This document shows, piece after piece, positions 25,714 through 34,970 of a stretch of DNA of 64,000 bases. The DNA is from Roseibaca calidilacus. GTDB taxonomy: Bacteria > Pseudomonadota > Alphaproteobacteria > Rhodobacterales > Rhodobacteraceae. The stretch is from NCBI RefSeq assembly GCF_001517585.1, contig NZ_FBYC01000001.1, forward strand, positions 310,001 to 374,000, read 5' to 3'. Made by a program: the position numbers and the translations under genes. The notes beneath the pieces are model-generated. The model did not search any database and was not told the DNA's origin. It saw only the letters and a program-made list of their open reading frames with translations. Each line of letters begins with the position of its first letter. Position 1 is the stretch's first letter.

Positions 25714-26694
25714 ATGGGCGTTCTGATCGACGGCAAATGGTCCGACCAATGGTATGACACCAGCAAAACTGGGGGCGCGTTCCAGCGCGACACGTCGCGG
25801 TTTCGCAACTGGATCACGCCCGATGGCAGCGCCGGGCCCAGTTGCGCGGGTGGCTTCAAGGCCGAAGCCGGGCGCTACCATCTATATGTGTCCTATGCCT
25901 GCCCATGGGCGCACCGGGCGCTGATCTTTCGTGCGTTGAAGGGGCTGGAAGGGCTGATCGACGTTTCCGCCGTGCACCCCGACATGCTGCAAGACGGATG
26001 GAGCTTTGCCACGGATTTCCCCGGCGCGACGGGCGACCGGCTGTTTGGCAGCACCCATATCCGCGACATTTACATTCGCGCCGACCCCAAGGTGTCGGGC
26101 CGTGCGACGGTGCCGGTGCTGTGGGACAAGGCGCAGGGCAAGATCGTGTCCAATGAGAGCGCCGAGATCATCCGCATGTTCAACAGCGCGTTCGACGACC
26201 TGACCGGGAACACGGAGGATTATTACCCCGAAGCCCTGCGCGCCGAGATCGACGCGGTCAATGACCGGGTCTACAACACGCTGAACAACGGCGTTTACAA
26301 ATCCGGTTTTGCCAGCACCCAAGCGGCCTATGACGACGCGGTCTACCCGCTATTCGACACGCTCGACTGGTTGGACGCGCGACTGTCGCGCCAACGCTAC
26401 CTTGCGGGCGACCAACTGACAGAGGCGGATTGGCGGCTGTTCACCACACTTGTGCGCTTCGATCTGGTCTATCACACGCATTTCAAATGCAACCGCGCGC
26501 GGATCGTGGATTACCCAAACCTGTGGGCCTATACGCGCGAGCTATACCAGCACCCCGGCGTGGCAGATACGGTGCATTTCGACCATATCGTGCGACACTA
26601 CCATTACAGCCATGACACGATCAATCCGCACCGGATTATCCCGATCAACCCGCGCCCGGATTTTACCGCACCGCACGGGCGGGGGACGGTCTAG
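25714..26694 (+). CDS. Glutathionyl-hydroquinone reductase (Xi-class GST)
   Basis: Protein of 326 residues of the YqjG/ECM4 type. Opening with GVLIDGKWSDQWYD, it carries the catalytic cysteine motif SYACPWAHRALI near residue 63, IVSNESAEIIRM, and the C-terminal helical domain with RYLAGDQLTEADWRLFTTLVRFD. These enzymes reduce glutathionyl-quinones. A strong ribosome site (AAAAGGAGGAAG) precedes ATG 25714. The last 32 bases overlap the convergent L,D-transpeptidase gene. Confidence 0.93.
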   Translation: MGVLIDGKWSDQWYDTSKTGGAFQRDTSRFRNWITPDGSAGPSCAGGFKAEAGRYHLYVSYACPWAHRALIFRALKGLEGLIDVSAVHPDMLQDGWSFATDFPGATGDRLFGSTHIRDIYIRADPKVSGRATVPVLWDKAQGKIVSNESAEIIRMFNSAFDDLTGNTEDYYPEALRAEIDAVNDRVYNTLNNGVYKSGFASTQAAYDDAVYPLFDTLDWLDARLSRQRYLAGDQLTEADWRLFTTLVRFDLVYHTHFKCNRARIVDYPNLWAYTRELYQHPGVADTVHFDHIVRHYHYSHDTINPHRIIPINPRPDFTAPHGRGTV

Positions 26695-27316
26695 GACGAG
26701 GCGTATCTGGACCGGGCGTCAGCACCAACAGACCCGTGACCGGCGCCGCCGCAAGGCGAGGTCCGCTTGCCGCCATCGCCGGCGCGCTCATACCGCTGCG
26801 TTCCAGCTCTTGCTGTTTCGACGCAAAAATCGTGATGGGCGTGCCGTTGCGCACCATAGCGTAGATGTCTTCCATCTGTCGGTCGGTCACGGCAATGCAG
26901 CCGTTTGTCCAGTCGCCCCGCGCCCGCTGGTAGCGCGGCCCGCGCCCGTGGATGAAGATGTCACCTCCCGGCTCCCAGCCATTCGCCGCGGCATGGGCGC
27001 GGTCGGCTTCGTTCGGGTAGTCAAGCCCGATGGACAGATGAAAGGCGCTGTTGGGGTTGCGCCGGTCAATGATGTAATCGCCTTCCGGCGTGCGGCGGTC
27101 GCCCTCGCGCTCTTTATGGCCGAAGGGCTGGCCGCCAAGCTGCACCCGGTAGCTGCGCAGGACCGTGCCGAAATGCAGCAAGTCCATCTGGCGTTCGGCC
27201 TTGTAGACGACAACGCGGGTCACTTCGGGGCCGTCATAGGTCCGAAACTTCGTTGGCGCGCAGGCCGTCAGCAGGGCCAGAAACGCCACGGGCAGGAACA
27301 GGCGGAAAAGCTGCAT
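26663..27316 (-). CDS. L,D-transpeptidase family lipoprotein (YkuD)
   Basis: Lipoprotein of 217 residues (lipobox LTAC, Cys19). The YkuD catalytic region is IFIHGRG followed by DWTNGCIAVTDRQMEDIY, giving the His and Cys of the L,D-transpeptidase site near residues 123 and 139. RTPEGDYIIDRRNPNS is the usual upstream strand. Likely acts on peptidoglycan cross-links or anchors proteins. The tail after about residue 175 is Pro/Ala-rich and low in complexity; its coding end overlaps the GST gene. Confidence 0.9.
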   Translation of the reverse strand: MQLFRLFLPVAFLALLTACAPTKFRTYDGPEVTRVVVYKAERQMDLLHFGTVLRSYRVQLGGQPFGHKEREGDRRTPEGDYIIDRRNPNSAFHLSIGLDYPNEADRAHAAANGWEPGGDIFIHGRGPRYQRARGDWTNGCIAVTDRQMEDIYAMVRNGTPITIFASKQQELERSGMSAPAMAASGPRLAAAPVTGLLVLTPGPDTPRPRPSPARAVR

Positions 27317-27393
27317 CGAGGCCTCTGGGGTTTTTTGACAACTATGCCCGAACCCGCGCGGTCTGCCAAGCTGGCGCGGTGTTCACACACGCG

Positions 27394-28170
27394 TCATCCG
27401 TCGCGCTCTGCCAGCTTCTTCTCGATTTCGCGCAGGCGGGTCAGCACCTCGTCGCGGTATTCGTCGGTGGCCTTGTTGCTTTCGGCGGCATGGGCGTCTT
27501 GCATCGAATTCACAATCAGGCCGACCAGCAGGTTTACCACGGCGAATGTTGTGACCATGATGAAGGGCACGAAGAACAGCCATGCATAGGGGTATACTTC
27601 CATAACCGGGCGCACGATTCCCATTGACCAGCTTTCCAGCGTCATGATCTGGAACAGCGAATAGGCCGACGATCCCAGATCGCCGAACCATTGCGGGAAG
27701 CTGTTTTGGAACAGCTTGGTGGCCATGACCGAGCCGATGTAAAAGATCATGCCCATCAGCAAAAACACCGACCCCATGCCGGGCAGCGCTGTGATGAACC
27801 CTTCCACCACGCGCCGCAGGCTGGGGCTGACCGACACCACCCGCAGCAGTCGCAAGATCCTTAGCGCCCGCAGCACGCTGAAGCCTTGGGTCGCGGGCAT
27901 TAGGGCAATGCCGATGATGATGAAATCGAAGATATTCCAGCCCGAACGCCAGAATTGCCAGCGATGGGCGTATAGCTTTAGCGCCAGTTCCACCACGAAA
28001 ATGCCAAGGCAGATCTTGTCCAGCGTCAGGATGACCGGACCGATGGCATCCATCAGCGGGCGCGACGTTTCCATGCCCAGCAACACGGCATTGAACAGGA
28101 TCACCCCGATGACCCCATTGCGCACCCAATTTTGGTCCAGAAATGCGGCGATGCTTGCGCGGCTGAACAT
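27394..28170 (-). CDS. Bacterial voltage-gated sodium channel (NaChBac/NavAb family)
   Basis: Single-domain channel subunit of 258 residues. Six transmembrane segments are visible. S4 has R101, R104, R107 and R110 in LRALRILRLLR, and the selectivity filter is TLESWSM (177-183), the same as in NavAb. S6 ends near residue 222 and the tail (about 225-258) is a coiled coil expected to hold the tetramer. The pore lies between S5 and S6. It is at the 3' end of a minus-strand run of unrelated housekeeping genes. Such channels in marine and alkaliphilic bacteria link sodium entry to motility and pH balance. Confidence 0.94.
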   Translation of the reverse strand: MFSRASIAAFLDQNWVRNGVIGVILFNAVLLGMETSRPLMDAIGPVILTLDKICLGIFVVELALKLYAHRWQFWRSGWNIFDFIIIGIALMPATQGFSVLRALRILRLLRVVSVSPSLRRVVEGFITALPGMGSVFLLMGMIFYIGSVMATKLFQNSFPQWFGDLGSSAYSLFQIMTLESWSMGIVRPVMEVYPYAWLFFVPFIMVTTFAVVNLLVGLIVNSMQDAHAAESNKATDEYRDEVLTRLREIEKKLAERDG

Positions 28171-28206
28171 GATATATCCCCGAAGAATGATTTCCGCGCA
28201 GATATG

Positions 28207-29418
28207 TTACCTTGCGAAGGCGGCTGCAAGCTCCACATGCGGGCTGAAGCGGAATTGATCGACCATCTGCACCCATTGCAGGCGATAACCCGCATCACAC
28301 AGGATTTTCGCGTCGCGCGCGAAGGTAACCGGGTTGCACGATACCGCCGCAATACGCGGCACAGCACTTGCCGCCAGCGCGCGCGCCTGCGCTTCGGCCC
28401 CGGCACGGGGCGGGTCGATGACAACAGCGTCAAAGCGGGCAAGGTCTTCGGGCAAAAGCGGGTTGCGGAACAGGTCGCGGGTTTCATGGCTCAGGCGTTT
28501 TAGCCCGGTCGCATGCCGCCAACCGTGGTCAAGCGCGGCCAGCATGTCGGCCATGCTTTCGACCGCATGTATTTCCGCGCGTTCGGCCAAGGGCAGGGCA
28601 AAGGTGCCGCAGCCCGCGAACAGGTCGGCCACGCGCGGCGCATCGCCCACGGCCTTCGCCACGGCCGCTTGCAGCGCCGCTTGCGCATCGGCGGTGGCTT
28701 GCAGGAACGCGCCGGGCGGCGGAGTGACATGCGCGCGCCCAAAGCTGTGGACAGGCGGCGCGGCTTGGGCGATCACCTCGCCATCCCATGCCAGCCGGGC
28801 CAGCCCGTTTGCGCCGGCCCATTGCCCCAGCGTGGCTTGCAGCGGCCCGTCCAGCGGTTTGCCGCCTGTCACCGCCAGATCAAGCCCCACATTGGACAGG
28901 GTCAGCGACAGCGCCATCTCGCCCTTGCGCGATCCGGCCAGCGTGACCAGCTCTTCCAGCAGCGGCAAAGCGGCGGTCAGCTCGGGCCGCAGGATCAGGC
29001 AGTCGGGAACGGCTGTCACCGTATCCGATGCCCGCGCATGGAACCCCACCAAGGCCCCTTTTTTCAGTCGTCGGCCCGAAAACGCCGCCCGCCGCCGCGT
29101 GCCGAGCGGCGAGATATGAGCCGCGCGGAACGGCGCGTCCAACCCCTGCGCGGCCAAAGCCTGCCGGATCACGCCCTCTTTCCACTCGGTCACGAACCCC
29201 TCGCGGGCATGCTGCAACGCGCAGCCGCCGCAGGCCTTGTAATGCGGGCAGGGTGCGGCGATGCGCTCTGGCGAAGGCGTCAGAATGCGCGGGGCCGCGA
29301 TGCGGCCATGCGTGACCTCGCCTTCCACCACCTCGCCCGGCAGGGCGCGCGGCACGAAAACTGGGCCATCGGCCACCCCGTCGCCATGGTGGCCAAGCCT
29401 AAGAATGGTCAGCCCCAT
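28207..29418 (-). CDS. RlmD/RumA-like rRNA uracil-C5 methyltransferase
   Basis: Class I SAM-dependent 23S rRNA or tRNA methyltransferase of 403 residues. An N-terminal TRAM-like region precedes an Fe-S cysteine set (C57, C63, C66 in CPHYKACGGC and a Cys in VPDCLILRP near 139). The SAM motif is VADLFAGCGTFALPLA near residue 265, and the catalytic cysteine lies in VSCNPVTFARD near 366. The exact target base cannot be told. Closely follows the ABC exporter gene. Confidence 0.9.
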   Translation of the reverse strand: MGLTILRLGHHGDGVADGPVFVPRALPGEVVEGEVTHGRIAAPRILTPSPERIAAPCPHYKACGGCALQHAREGFVTEWKEGVIRQALAAQGLDAPFRAAHISPLGTRRRAAFSGRRLKKGALVGFHARASDTVTAVPDCLILRPELTAALPLLEELVTLAGSRKGEMALSLTLSNVGLDLAVTGGKPLDGPLQATLGQWAGANGLARLAWDGEVIAQAAPPVHSFGRAHVTPPPGAFLQATADAQAALQAAVAKAVGDAPRVADLFAGCGTFALPLAERAEIHAVESMADMLAALDHGWRHATGLKRLSHETRDLFRNPLLPEDLARFDAVVIDPPRAGAEAQARALAASAVPRIAAVSCNPVTFARDAKILCDAGYRLQWVQMVDQFRFSPHVELAAAFAR

Positions 29419-29427
29419 AGCGCGGCC

Positions 29428-31308
29428 TTATGCGATTTCAGATGTCTCATCCGTGCCCAGAAACCCGCCCGATTGCCGTGCCCAGAAGCGCGCATAGGTG
29501 CCGCCCTTGGCCAAAAGCTGTTCATGGGTTCCTTGCTCAAGGATGCGGCCCGCGTCAAGCACGACAATCCGGTCCAGTTGGGCGATGGTCGATAGACGGT
29601 GCGCAATGGCCAGCACGGTTTTACCCTGCATCAGCGGTTGCAACGCGTCTTGCACAGCGGCTTCAACCTCTGAATCCAGCGCGGATGTCGCCTCGTCCAG
29701 CACCAGAATGGGCGCGTTTTTCAGAAAGGCGCGCGCCAGCGCAATGCGCTGGCGTTGTCCGCCCGACAGGCGCACGCCGCGTTCGCCCAGTTGCGCATCA
29801 TAACCGCGGCGGCCTTCGTGGTCCTGCAAATCCTTGATGAAATCATGCGCTTCGGCCGCTTTGGCGGCGGCCTCAATCTCTGCCCGTGTGGCATCGGGGC
29901 GGCCATAGCGGATGTTTTCCAGCGCCGAACGGTTGAACATGGCCGTTTCCTGCGTGACCATGGCAATGTTGCGGCGCAGGCTTTCTTGCGTGATCTGGCG
30001 AATATCGCGCCCGTCCAGCGTGATGCGCCCGGCTTCCACATCATACAGCCGCAGCAAAAGCGCCACGAGGGTCGATTTCCCGGCACCCGACGCGCCGACG
30101 ATCCCGATCTTCTCGCCCTTGGCAACCGCCAAGCTCAGCCCGTCCACCCCGCCTGCATCGCGCCCGTAAGCAAAGCCCACATCTTCGAAGGCGACGGCCC
30201 CTTCGGCGCGACCAATCTCGACCGCGCCCTTGGCATCGGTCAGGTCTGGGCATGGGGTTAGGGTGCGCATCCCGTCCTCTATTTCGCCAATGTTCGAATA
30301 GATCGCCATCAGCACGAAACTGACCCAGCCTGTCATCTGCGCAATGCGAATGGCCACGGCGCCTGCGGCGGCAATATCGCCGGTGCTGGCCATGCCCGCC
30401 GACCACAGCCACAATGTGCCGCCAATCAGCAGCACCGGCAAAATGCCCGCGACCAGCATCAGGCCAAAACGGAACCACACCTGCACTTCGCCAAATTCGA
30501 CAGAGCGGTCACGGAACACGCTCATGGCGTTCAGCGCCGCGCGGTCCTCGAAATCGGCATGGGCAAACAGCTTGACCGTCTTGATGTTGCTGATCGTGTC
30601 CACCACCTGCCCGCTAACCTTGGCACGGGCACCCGCGCGCTTGCCAGAGCGTTCGCGCACTTGCGGCAGAAAATACCGGATCAACCACAGATACCCCACC
30701 AGCCAAACCGCCAGCACCAGTGCCATGCGCGGGTCGATGGTAAACAACAGCACGACCGACCCGATGATAGAAGACAGCGCGAAAGCCATGGTATTGATGG
30801 TTTCATTGGCCACATCGGTCAGCGCGCGGGCGGTCTGCACCTGCTTTTGCGCAATGCGACCGGCGAAATCATTGTCGAAGAATGTCACGGGCTGGCCCAG
30901 CGTCCAGCGGTTCAGCCGCGATTGCACCAGAACAAAGATATTGGGCTGCACCACGATGCTATTGGCCGCCGAGGATATGCCAAAGGCCAGCGGGCGCACC
31001 ACCATGAAAAACACCACGAATCCGGTGATCAACCAGCCATGCGCAGCGATGAAACCCTGCGCGCCGGTGCCTACCGCCGCGTCAATGATCTGGCCCAAAA
31101 GCAGCGCCGAGATCACTTCGGTCGTGCCCACAATGGCGGAAATGACCGTGGCCAGTGCCAAGACCGGCCAAGACCCTTTGACCGACCACAGCATGAAGCG
31201 CAAAAGGCTTTGCGGCGGCGGCCCATCGGCATGGGCAAAGCCGTCGATCAACCCCGCCAGCCGAAAGGCAAGGGTCGGTTTTTGGGTGGGGTCTGTCTTT
31301 TGCAACAT
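29428..31308 (-). CDS. ABC transporter, fused permease and ATP-binding protein
   Basis: Half-transporter of 626 residues with about six membrane segments (residues 45-330) and a C-terminal ATPase. Walker A is GASGAGKST near 418, the signature LSGGQRQRIALARA near 523 and Walker B ILVLDEATSALD near 543. The MsbA/HlyB-like arrangement implies an exporter, probably of lipids or peptides. It lies 49 bases downstream of cca. Confidence 0.93.
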   Translation of the reverse strand: MLQKTDPTQKPTLAFRLAGLIDGFAHADGPPPQSLLRFMLWSVKGSWPVLALATVISAIVGTTEVISALLLGQIIDAAVGTGAQGFIAAHGWLITGFVVFFMVVRPLAFGISSAANSIVVQPNIFVLVQSRLNRWTLGQPVTFFDNDFAGRIAQKQVQTARALTDVANETINTMAFALSSIIGSVVLLFTIDPRMALVLAVWLVGYLWLIRYFLPQVRERSGKRAGARAKVSGQVVDTISNIKTVKLFAHADFEDRAALNAMSVFRDRSVEFGEVQVWFRFGLMLVAGILPVLLIGGTLWLWSAGMASTGDIAAAGAVAIRIAQMTGWVSFVLMAIYSNIGEIEDGMRTLTPCPDLTDAKGAVEIGRAEGAVAFEDVGFAYGRDAGGVDGLSLAVAKGEKIGIVGASGAGKSTLVALLLRLYDVEAGRITLDGRDIRQITQESLRRNIAMVTQETAMFNRSALENIRYGRPDATRAEIEAAAKAAEAHDFIKDLQDHEGRRGYDAQLGERGVRLSGGQRQRIALARAFLKNAPILVLDEATSALDSEVEAAVQDALQPLMQGKTVLAIAHRLSTIAQLDRIVVLDAGRILEQGTHEQLLAKGGTYARFWARQSGGFLGTDETSEIA

Positions 31309-31357
31309 GGCCTATCCTTTGGGACAGGACATAGGGCGTTTGTCGCGCCCGCGCCAG

Positions 31358-32491
31358 TCAGCCCAGCAGATCGTCGCGCGTGGCGCGGAAATCCGACGTG
31401 ATCCAGCGCGCTTCCAAGGCCTTCAGTCTTTGTCCCAAGGCTGCGCCGTCCAGCCCCGGCAGGTCTGCTGCGCGGATCGGGAAGCGCGCGGATGCGCCGC
31501 GCGCGATCTCTGCCTGCCAATCGGGGGGCAGGGGGCTTTCAAAGGTTGCAGCACGCGCCAGCACGGCATCCGTGCCCAGTTCCGCGCCCAAGCGGTAGCC
31601 CAGAAGGGCCGGTGCGGTCATGTCGCCCAACGCGCCGCGCAGGCAGGTCAGGTCACGCGCTTCAGCCTTGGTCAGGCGCAGCGCGCTGGTCTCTCCGCCC
31701 AGCACGGCCAGACGCCGCAGCCAGCGCGGCGGCACGCCCGCGTCCAAATGCACCAACGGGGCCAAGCCGCGCGGGTCTGCCCCTGGCAGCACGCGCACCA
31801 ACACACTGGCATGATGCATTGCCGCGACCGAAGGGCTGGGGTCGTGCGCAGACAGCAATTTGCGCAACTCGCCCGTGACCCGTTCGGCGGATAGCCGCGC
31901 CAGCCCCTCGGCCCCATCGGCGCAGGCCGCCAGCCCGTCCGGGTCCAGCCCGTGATCGGGGTCGCCATATTGCGCGTGAAAGCGAAAGAACCGCAGGATG
32001 CGCAGGTAATCCTCGGCAATGCGCTGGGCCGGGTCGCCCACGAAGCGCAGCCGCCGCGCGCGCAGGTCGTCCATACCGCCCAGCGGGTCCAGCACATGCC
32101 CCGCCGCATCGGCATAAAGCGAGTTCATCGTGAAATCGCGGCGCGCCGCGTCGTCCTCCATCCGGTCGGAAAAGGCCACCTCGGCATGCCGCCCATCGGT
32201 TGCCACGTCGCGGCGGAAGGTTGTGACCTCGAATCCTTCGCCGTCCACCACCAGCGTGACCGTGCCATGCGCCAGCCCCGTGGGCACGGCGCGCAGGTTT
32301 GCTGCTTCGGCCAAGGCGATGACCTGTTGGGGCCGCGCCGATGTGGCGATGTCCACATCCGTCACGACCTCGCCCAGTGCGGCATTGCGCACGCAGCCGC
32401 CCACCGCATAGGCCGCATGGCCCGCGCCGGTCAGCAAGCCCAGCACTTTTTGCGTGCGGTCGTTTTCCAGCCAGTCGCCGCTTACGCGCAT
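31358..32491 (-). CDS. cca: CCA-adding enzyme / tRNA nucleotidyltransferase
   Basis: Class II nucleotidyltransferase of 377 residues. AAYAVGGCVRNAALGEVVTDVDIAT near residue 25 carries the GG and DxD motifs, RRDFTMNSLYAD and the RRLRFVGDPAQRIAEDYLRILRFFRFHAQYG segment near 145-170 are standard. It may repair or complete tRNA 3' CCA ends. ATG 32491 (MRVSGDWL) overlaps the stop of the upstream Nudix gene by ten bases; the frame opens earlier without homology. Confidence 0.95.
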   Translation of the reverse strand: MRVSGDWLENDRTQKVLGLLTGAGHAAYAVGGCVRNAALGEVVTDVDIATSARPQQVIALAEAANLRAVPTGLAHGTVTLVVDGEGFEVTTFRRDVATDGRHAEVAFSDRMEDDAARRDFTMNSLYADAAGHVLDPLGGMDDLRARRLRFVGDPAQRIAEDYLRILRFFRFHAQYGDPDHGLDPDGLAACADGAEGLARLSAERVTGELRKLLSAHDPSPSVAAMHHASVLVRVLPGADPRGLAPLVHLDAGVPPRWLRRLAVLGGETSALRLTKAEARDLTCLRGALGDMTAPALLGYRLGAELGTDAVLARAATFESPLPPDWQAEIARGASARFPIRAADLPGLDGAALGQRLKALEARWITSDFRATRDDLLG

Positions 32492-33066
32492 CGTGCCATC
32501 CGTTCTGCCAAGCCCCGCAGAATACGCGCGCTGGCCCCCCATATATAATATGGCCCCCATGGCACGGCATAGAAATGCCGCCATTGCCCGCGCCAGATGC
32601 GCCGTTCGATCACATAACAGGCCGGGTCGATGACATGCGCCAAGGGCGTGCGGAACACCTCTGCCACCTCGCCCGGTTCGGGGCGCGGGGTAAAGGCCCC
32701 GTCCAGCCGCGCCACGAAAGGCGTGACCAGAAAACCGGTGACGGTTTCATGCGTGGGCAGCGTGCCAAGGATGCGCACCTGTCCTGCATCTAGCCCGATT
32801 TCTTCGCGCGCCTCGCGCAGCGCGGTGGTGGCCAGATCGGGGTCGGTCGCGTCTTGCCGCCCGCCGGGAAAGGCGATCTGGCCGGGATGGTGGCGCAGAT
32901 GCGAGGCGCGCTTGGTCAAGATAACGCCGCCCGCATCATCTACCGCGATCAGCACGGCAGCGGGGCGCAGCTTGCGCGCTGGTCCCTGCCTGAGCGCCGG
33001 GTTCAGGTCGAAATCGCTCGACGCATTCGCAGGCAGGGCCAGCGCCGCGCGCAGGCGATCATCCAT
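32482..33066 (-). CDS. CoA pyrophosphatase (Nudix, NudL-like)
   Basis: Nudix protein of 194 residues. The box is GGRQDATDPDLATTALREAREEIGL near residue 72, preceded by ASHLRHHPGQIAFPG, the CoA pyrophosphatase signature. Start MDDRLRAAL at 33066 overlaps the hslO stop region by eight bases. The order hslO, nudL, cca suggests one transcription unit. Confidence 0.92.
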   Translation of the reverse strand: MDDRLRAALALPANASSDFDLNPALRQGPARKLRPAAVLIAVDDAGGVILTKRASHLRHHPGQIAFPGGRQDATDPDLATTALREAREEIGLDAGQVRILGTLPTHETVTGFLVTPFVARLDGAFTPRPEPGEVAEVFRTPLAHVIDPACYVIERRIWRGQWRHFYAVPWGPYYIWGASARILRGLAERMARCA

Positions 33067-34000
33067 CCTTGCCCTCGAAGCCCAGCGTTGCCGGGTCCAT
33101 GACATAATGCGCGCCGCAGAACTGGCAGTCGGCGGTGACTTTGCCGTCCTCGGTGGTCATGGTGGCAATGTCCTTGGCCGAATAGATGGACAGCGTGCTG
33201 CGGACCTTATCCTCGGAACAGGAGCAGCCGAAATGCACCGGTTGCGGGTCGTAGACGCGGGGCGCTTCCTCGTGGAATAGGCGGGCCAGCAATTCGGGCG
33301 GGCCGACATGCGGGCCGATCAATTCCAGCTCTTCAACCGTGTCCAACAGCATGTTGGCGCGGGTCCAATTCTCTGCCTGCTCGGCTGTGTCGCGCTTGGG
33401 CGCTTCCGAATTGCCGGGCATGTGCTGCAACATCACGCCCCCTGCGCGCCAAGCTTGCGCCTGACCGGGCAGGGTGGCGCGCCCAAAGGACAGCGCAAAG
33501 CGGGTGGGCAACTGTTCGGATTGCGCGAAATAGGTTTCTGCGCAGGCGCTTAGCGATTGCCCGGCCAAAGGTGTAATGCCCTGATACGGCGTCATATCCG
33601 GCCCTTGGTCAATCAGTATAGCGAAATACCCCTGACCGATCTGGGTATAGGGATTGGTGTTTTCCGCCAGCCGGTCACCGTCGAAGCTGGCATAAGCGCG
33701 AATGCGCGCGGGCGCGCCCTCTTCTTCGGGGGCGTAATAATCGGTTGCGATCAGCCGCAGCGGGCCGTCGCCGCGAATCTGCAAGGACAGTTTCCAGCGC
33801 AGTTTGATGGTCTGGCCGATCATCGCGGTCAGCAACGTGGCCTCGGCCACCAAGGCTTCGACAAGCGGCGGATAATTGTGTTTTTCCAACACCTTTTCCA
33901 GCGCGCCATCCAGCCGCGCCACGCGGCCGCGAATGTCGCTATTGTCCAGTTGGAACGGCAGAACCGTGTCGTCCCAGGCGATTTGTTCGCCAATGCTCAT
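33059..34000 (-). CDS. hslO: Hsp33 redox-regulated chaperone
   Basis: Chaperone of 313 residues activated by disulfide stress. The C-terminal zinc switch is GCSCSED and CQFCGAHY, giving the CxC and CxxC motif pairs. ETYFAQSEQLPT near residue 150 and the N-terminal fold are typical. Start MSIGEQIAWDD at 34000 chosen because the earlier in-frame start at 34066 lies in unrelated sequence. Confidence 0.95.
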   Translation of the reverse strand: MSIGEQIAWDDTVLPFQLDNSDIRGRVARLDGALEKVLEKHNYPPLVEALVAEATLLTAMIGQTIKLRWKLSLQIRGDGPLRLIATDYYAPEEEGAPARIRAYASFDGDRLAENTNPYTQIGQGYFAILIDQGPDMTPYQGITPLAGQSLSACAETYFAQSEQLPTRFALSFGRATLPGQAQAWRAGGVMLQHMPGNSEAPKRDTAEQAENWTRANMLLDTVEELELIGPHVGPPELLARLFHEEAPRVYDPQPVHFGCSCSEDKVRSTLSIYSAKDIATMTTEDGKVTADCQFCGAHYVMDPATLGFEGKDG

Positions 34001-34082
34001 GATGTATTTCCTTGCTGGTGCTGCGCGCGGCGCGCGCCTAGGCTTGCCCCCACATATAGGAATCACGACCGGAGGGCCAAGG

Positions 34083-34517
34083 ATGATCCGCAGATTCGGA
34101 GAGGCGCGCGTGGATGGGCAACGCTACACCCGCCGCCACGGGGCCTATGCTATTGTCCTAAGCGGGGATTCGGTGCTGCTGACGCATCAGGCTTGGCCGG
34201 ATGACGAATGGCAACTGCCGGGCGGCGGAATTGACGCGGGCGAAAGCGCGCTGCAAGCCCTGCGCCGCGAGGTGCTGGAGGAAACCGGCTGGCGCGTGCG
34301 CCCCGTGCGGCGGCTGGGTGCGTTCCGGCGGTTTTGCTACATGCCGGACTATGCGCTGTGGGCCGAAAAACTGTGCACGATTTACATAGCACAGCCCGTG
34401 CGGCCCGTCGCGCTGCCGTCAGAGCCGGGCCATTCCGCGCATTGGTGCCCGGTGGCCAAGGCCGTGACCTTGCTTGGCAATGATGGCGACCGCGCCTTTT
34501 TGGCGGCCCTGCTGTAA
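34083..34517 (+). CDS. Nudix hydrolase
   Basis: Protein of 144 residues with a Nudix box GGGIDAGESALQALRREVLEETGW near residue 48. Its substrate cannot be read from the sequence. The start ATG at 34083 (MIRRFGEARVDG) follows a ribosome site GGAGGGCC; the frame opens earlier on the opposite side of the hslO start. The stop codon overlaps the GNAT start by one base. Confidence 0.88.
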   Translation: MIRRFGEARVDGQRYTRRHGAYAIVLSGDSVLLTHQAWPDDEWQLPGGGIDAGESALQALRREVLEETGWRVRPVRRLGAFRRFCYMPDYALWAEKLCTIYIAQPVRPVALPSEPGHSAHWCPVAKAVTLLGNDGDRAFLAALL

Positions 34518-34969
34518 TGATTCGACCCGCCATCTTGGCCGATGCCCAGACGATCCGCGCCTGCTCTCGCGCGGCTTTCGCGCGCTATGTTGGGCGGATG
34601 GGGCGCGAACCAGCGCCCATGCAGACCGATCCGGCAGCGGCGATCGTGGCTGCCGAGGCCTATGTCGCCACCGGCCCCGATGGGCGCATTCTTGGCCACG
34701 TCATCTGCCGCCATGCCGGGGGTGACATGGTGCTCGACACGCTGGCGGTCTGGCCCGACGACGCGGGGCGCGGCGTGGGCAAACGCCTTGTTGCGCATGT
34801 AGAGGCACTGGCTCGGCAACAGGGGCTGGACGCTGTAACGCTTTACACCAATGCGGCGATGACGGAAAATCTGCCTTTCTACGAAAGCCTTGGCTACACG
34901 CGCATTGCTCGCCAGATGCAGGACGGATTCGACCGGGTTTTCTTTCGCAAATCCTTGAGCGCGGGGTAA
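34517..34969 (+). CDS. GNAT family N-acetyltransferase
   Basis: Acetyltransferase of 150 residues. The acetyl-CoA loop is DDAGRGVGKRLVAHVEALARQQG near residue 81 (R/Q-x2-G-x-G/A), and a typical end motif YESLGYTRI is near residue 122. It shares an A with the Nudix stop (TAATG). Substrate unknown. Confidence 0.9.
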   Translation: MIRPAILADAQTIRACSRAAFARYVGRMGREPAPMQTDPAAAIVAAEAYVATGPDGRILGHVICRHAGGDMVLDTLAVWPDDAGRGVGKRLVAHVEALARQQGLDAVTLYTNAAMTENLPFYESLGYTRIARQMQDGFDRVFFRKSLSAG

Positions 34970-34970
34970 G

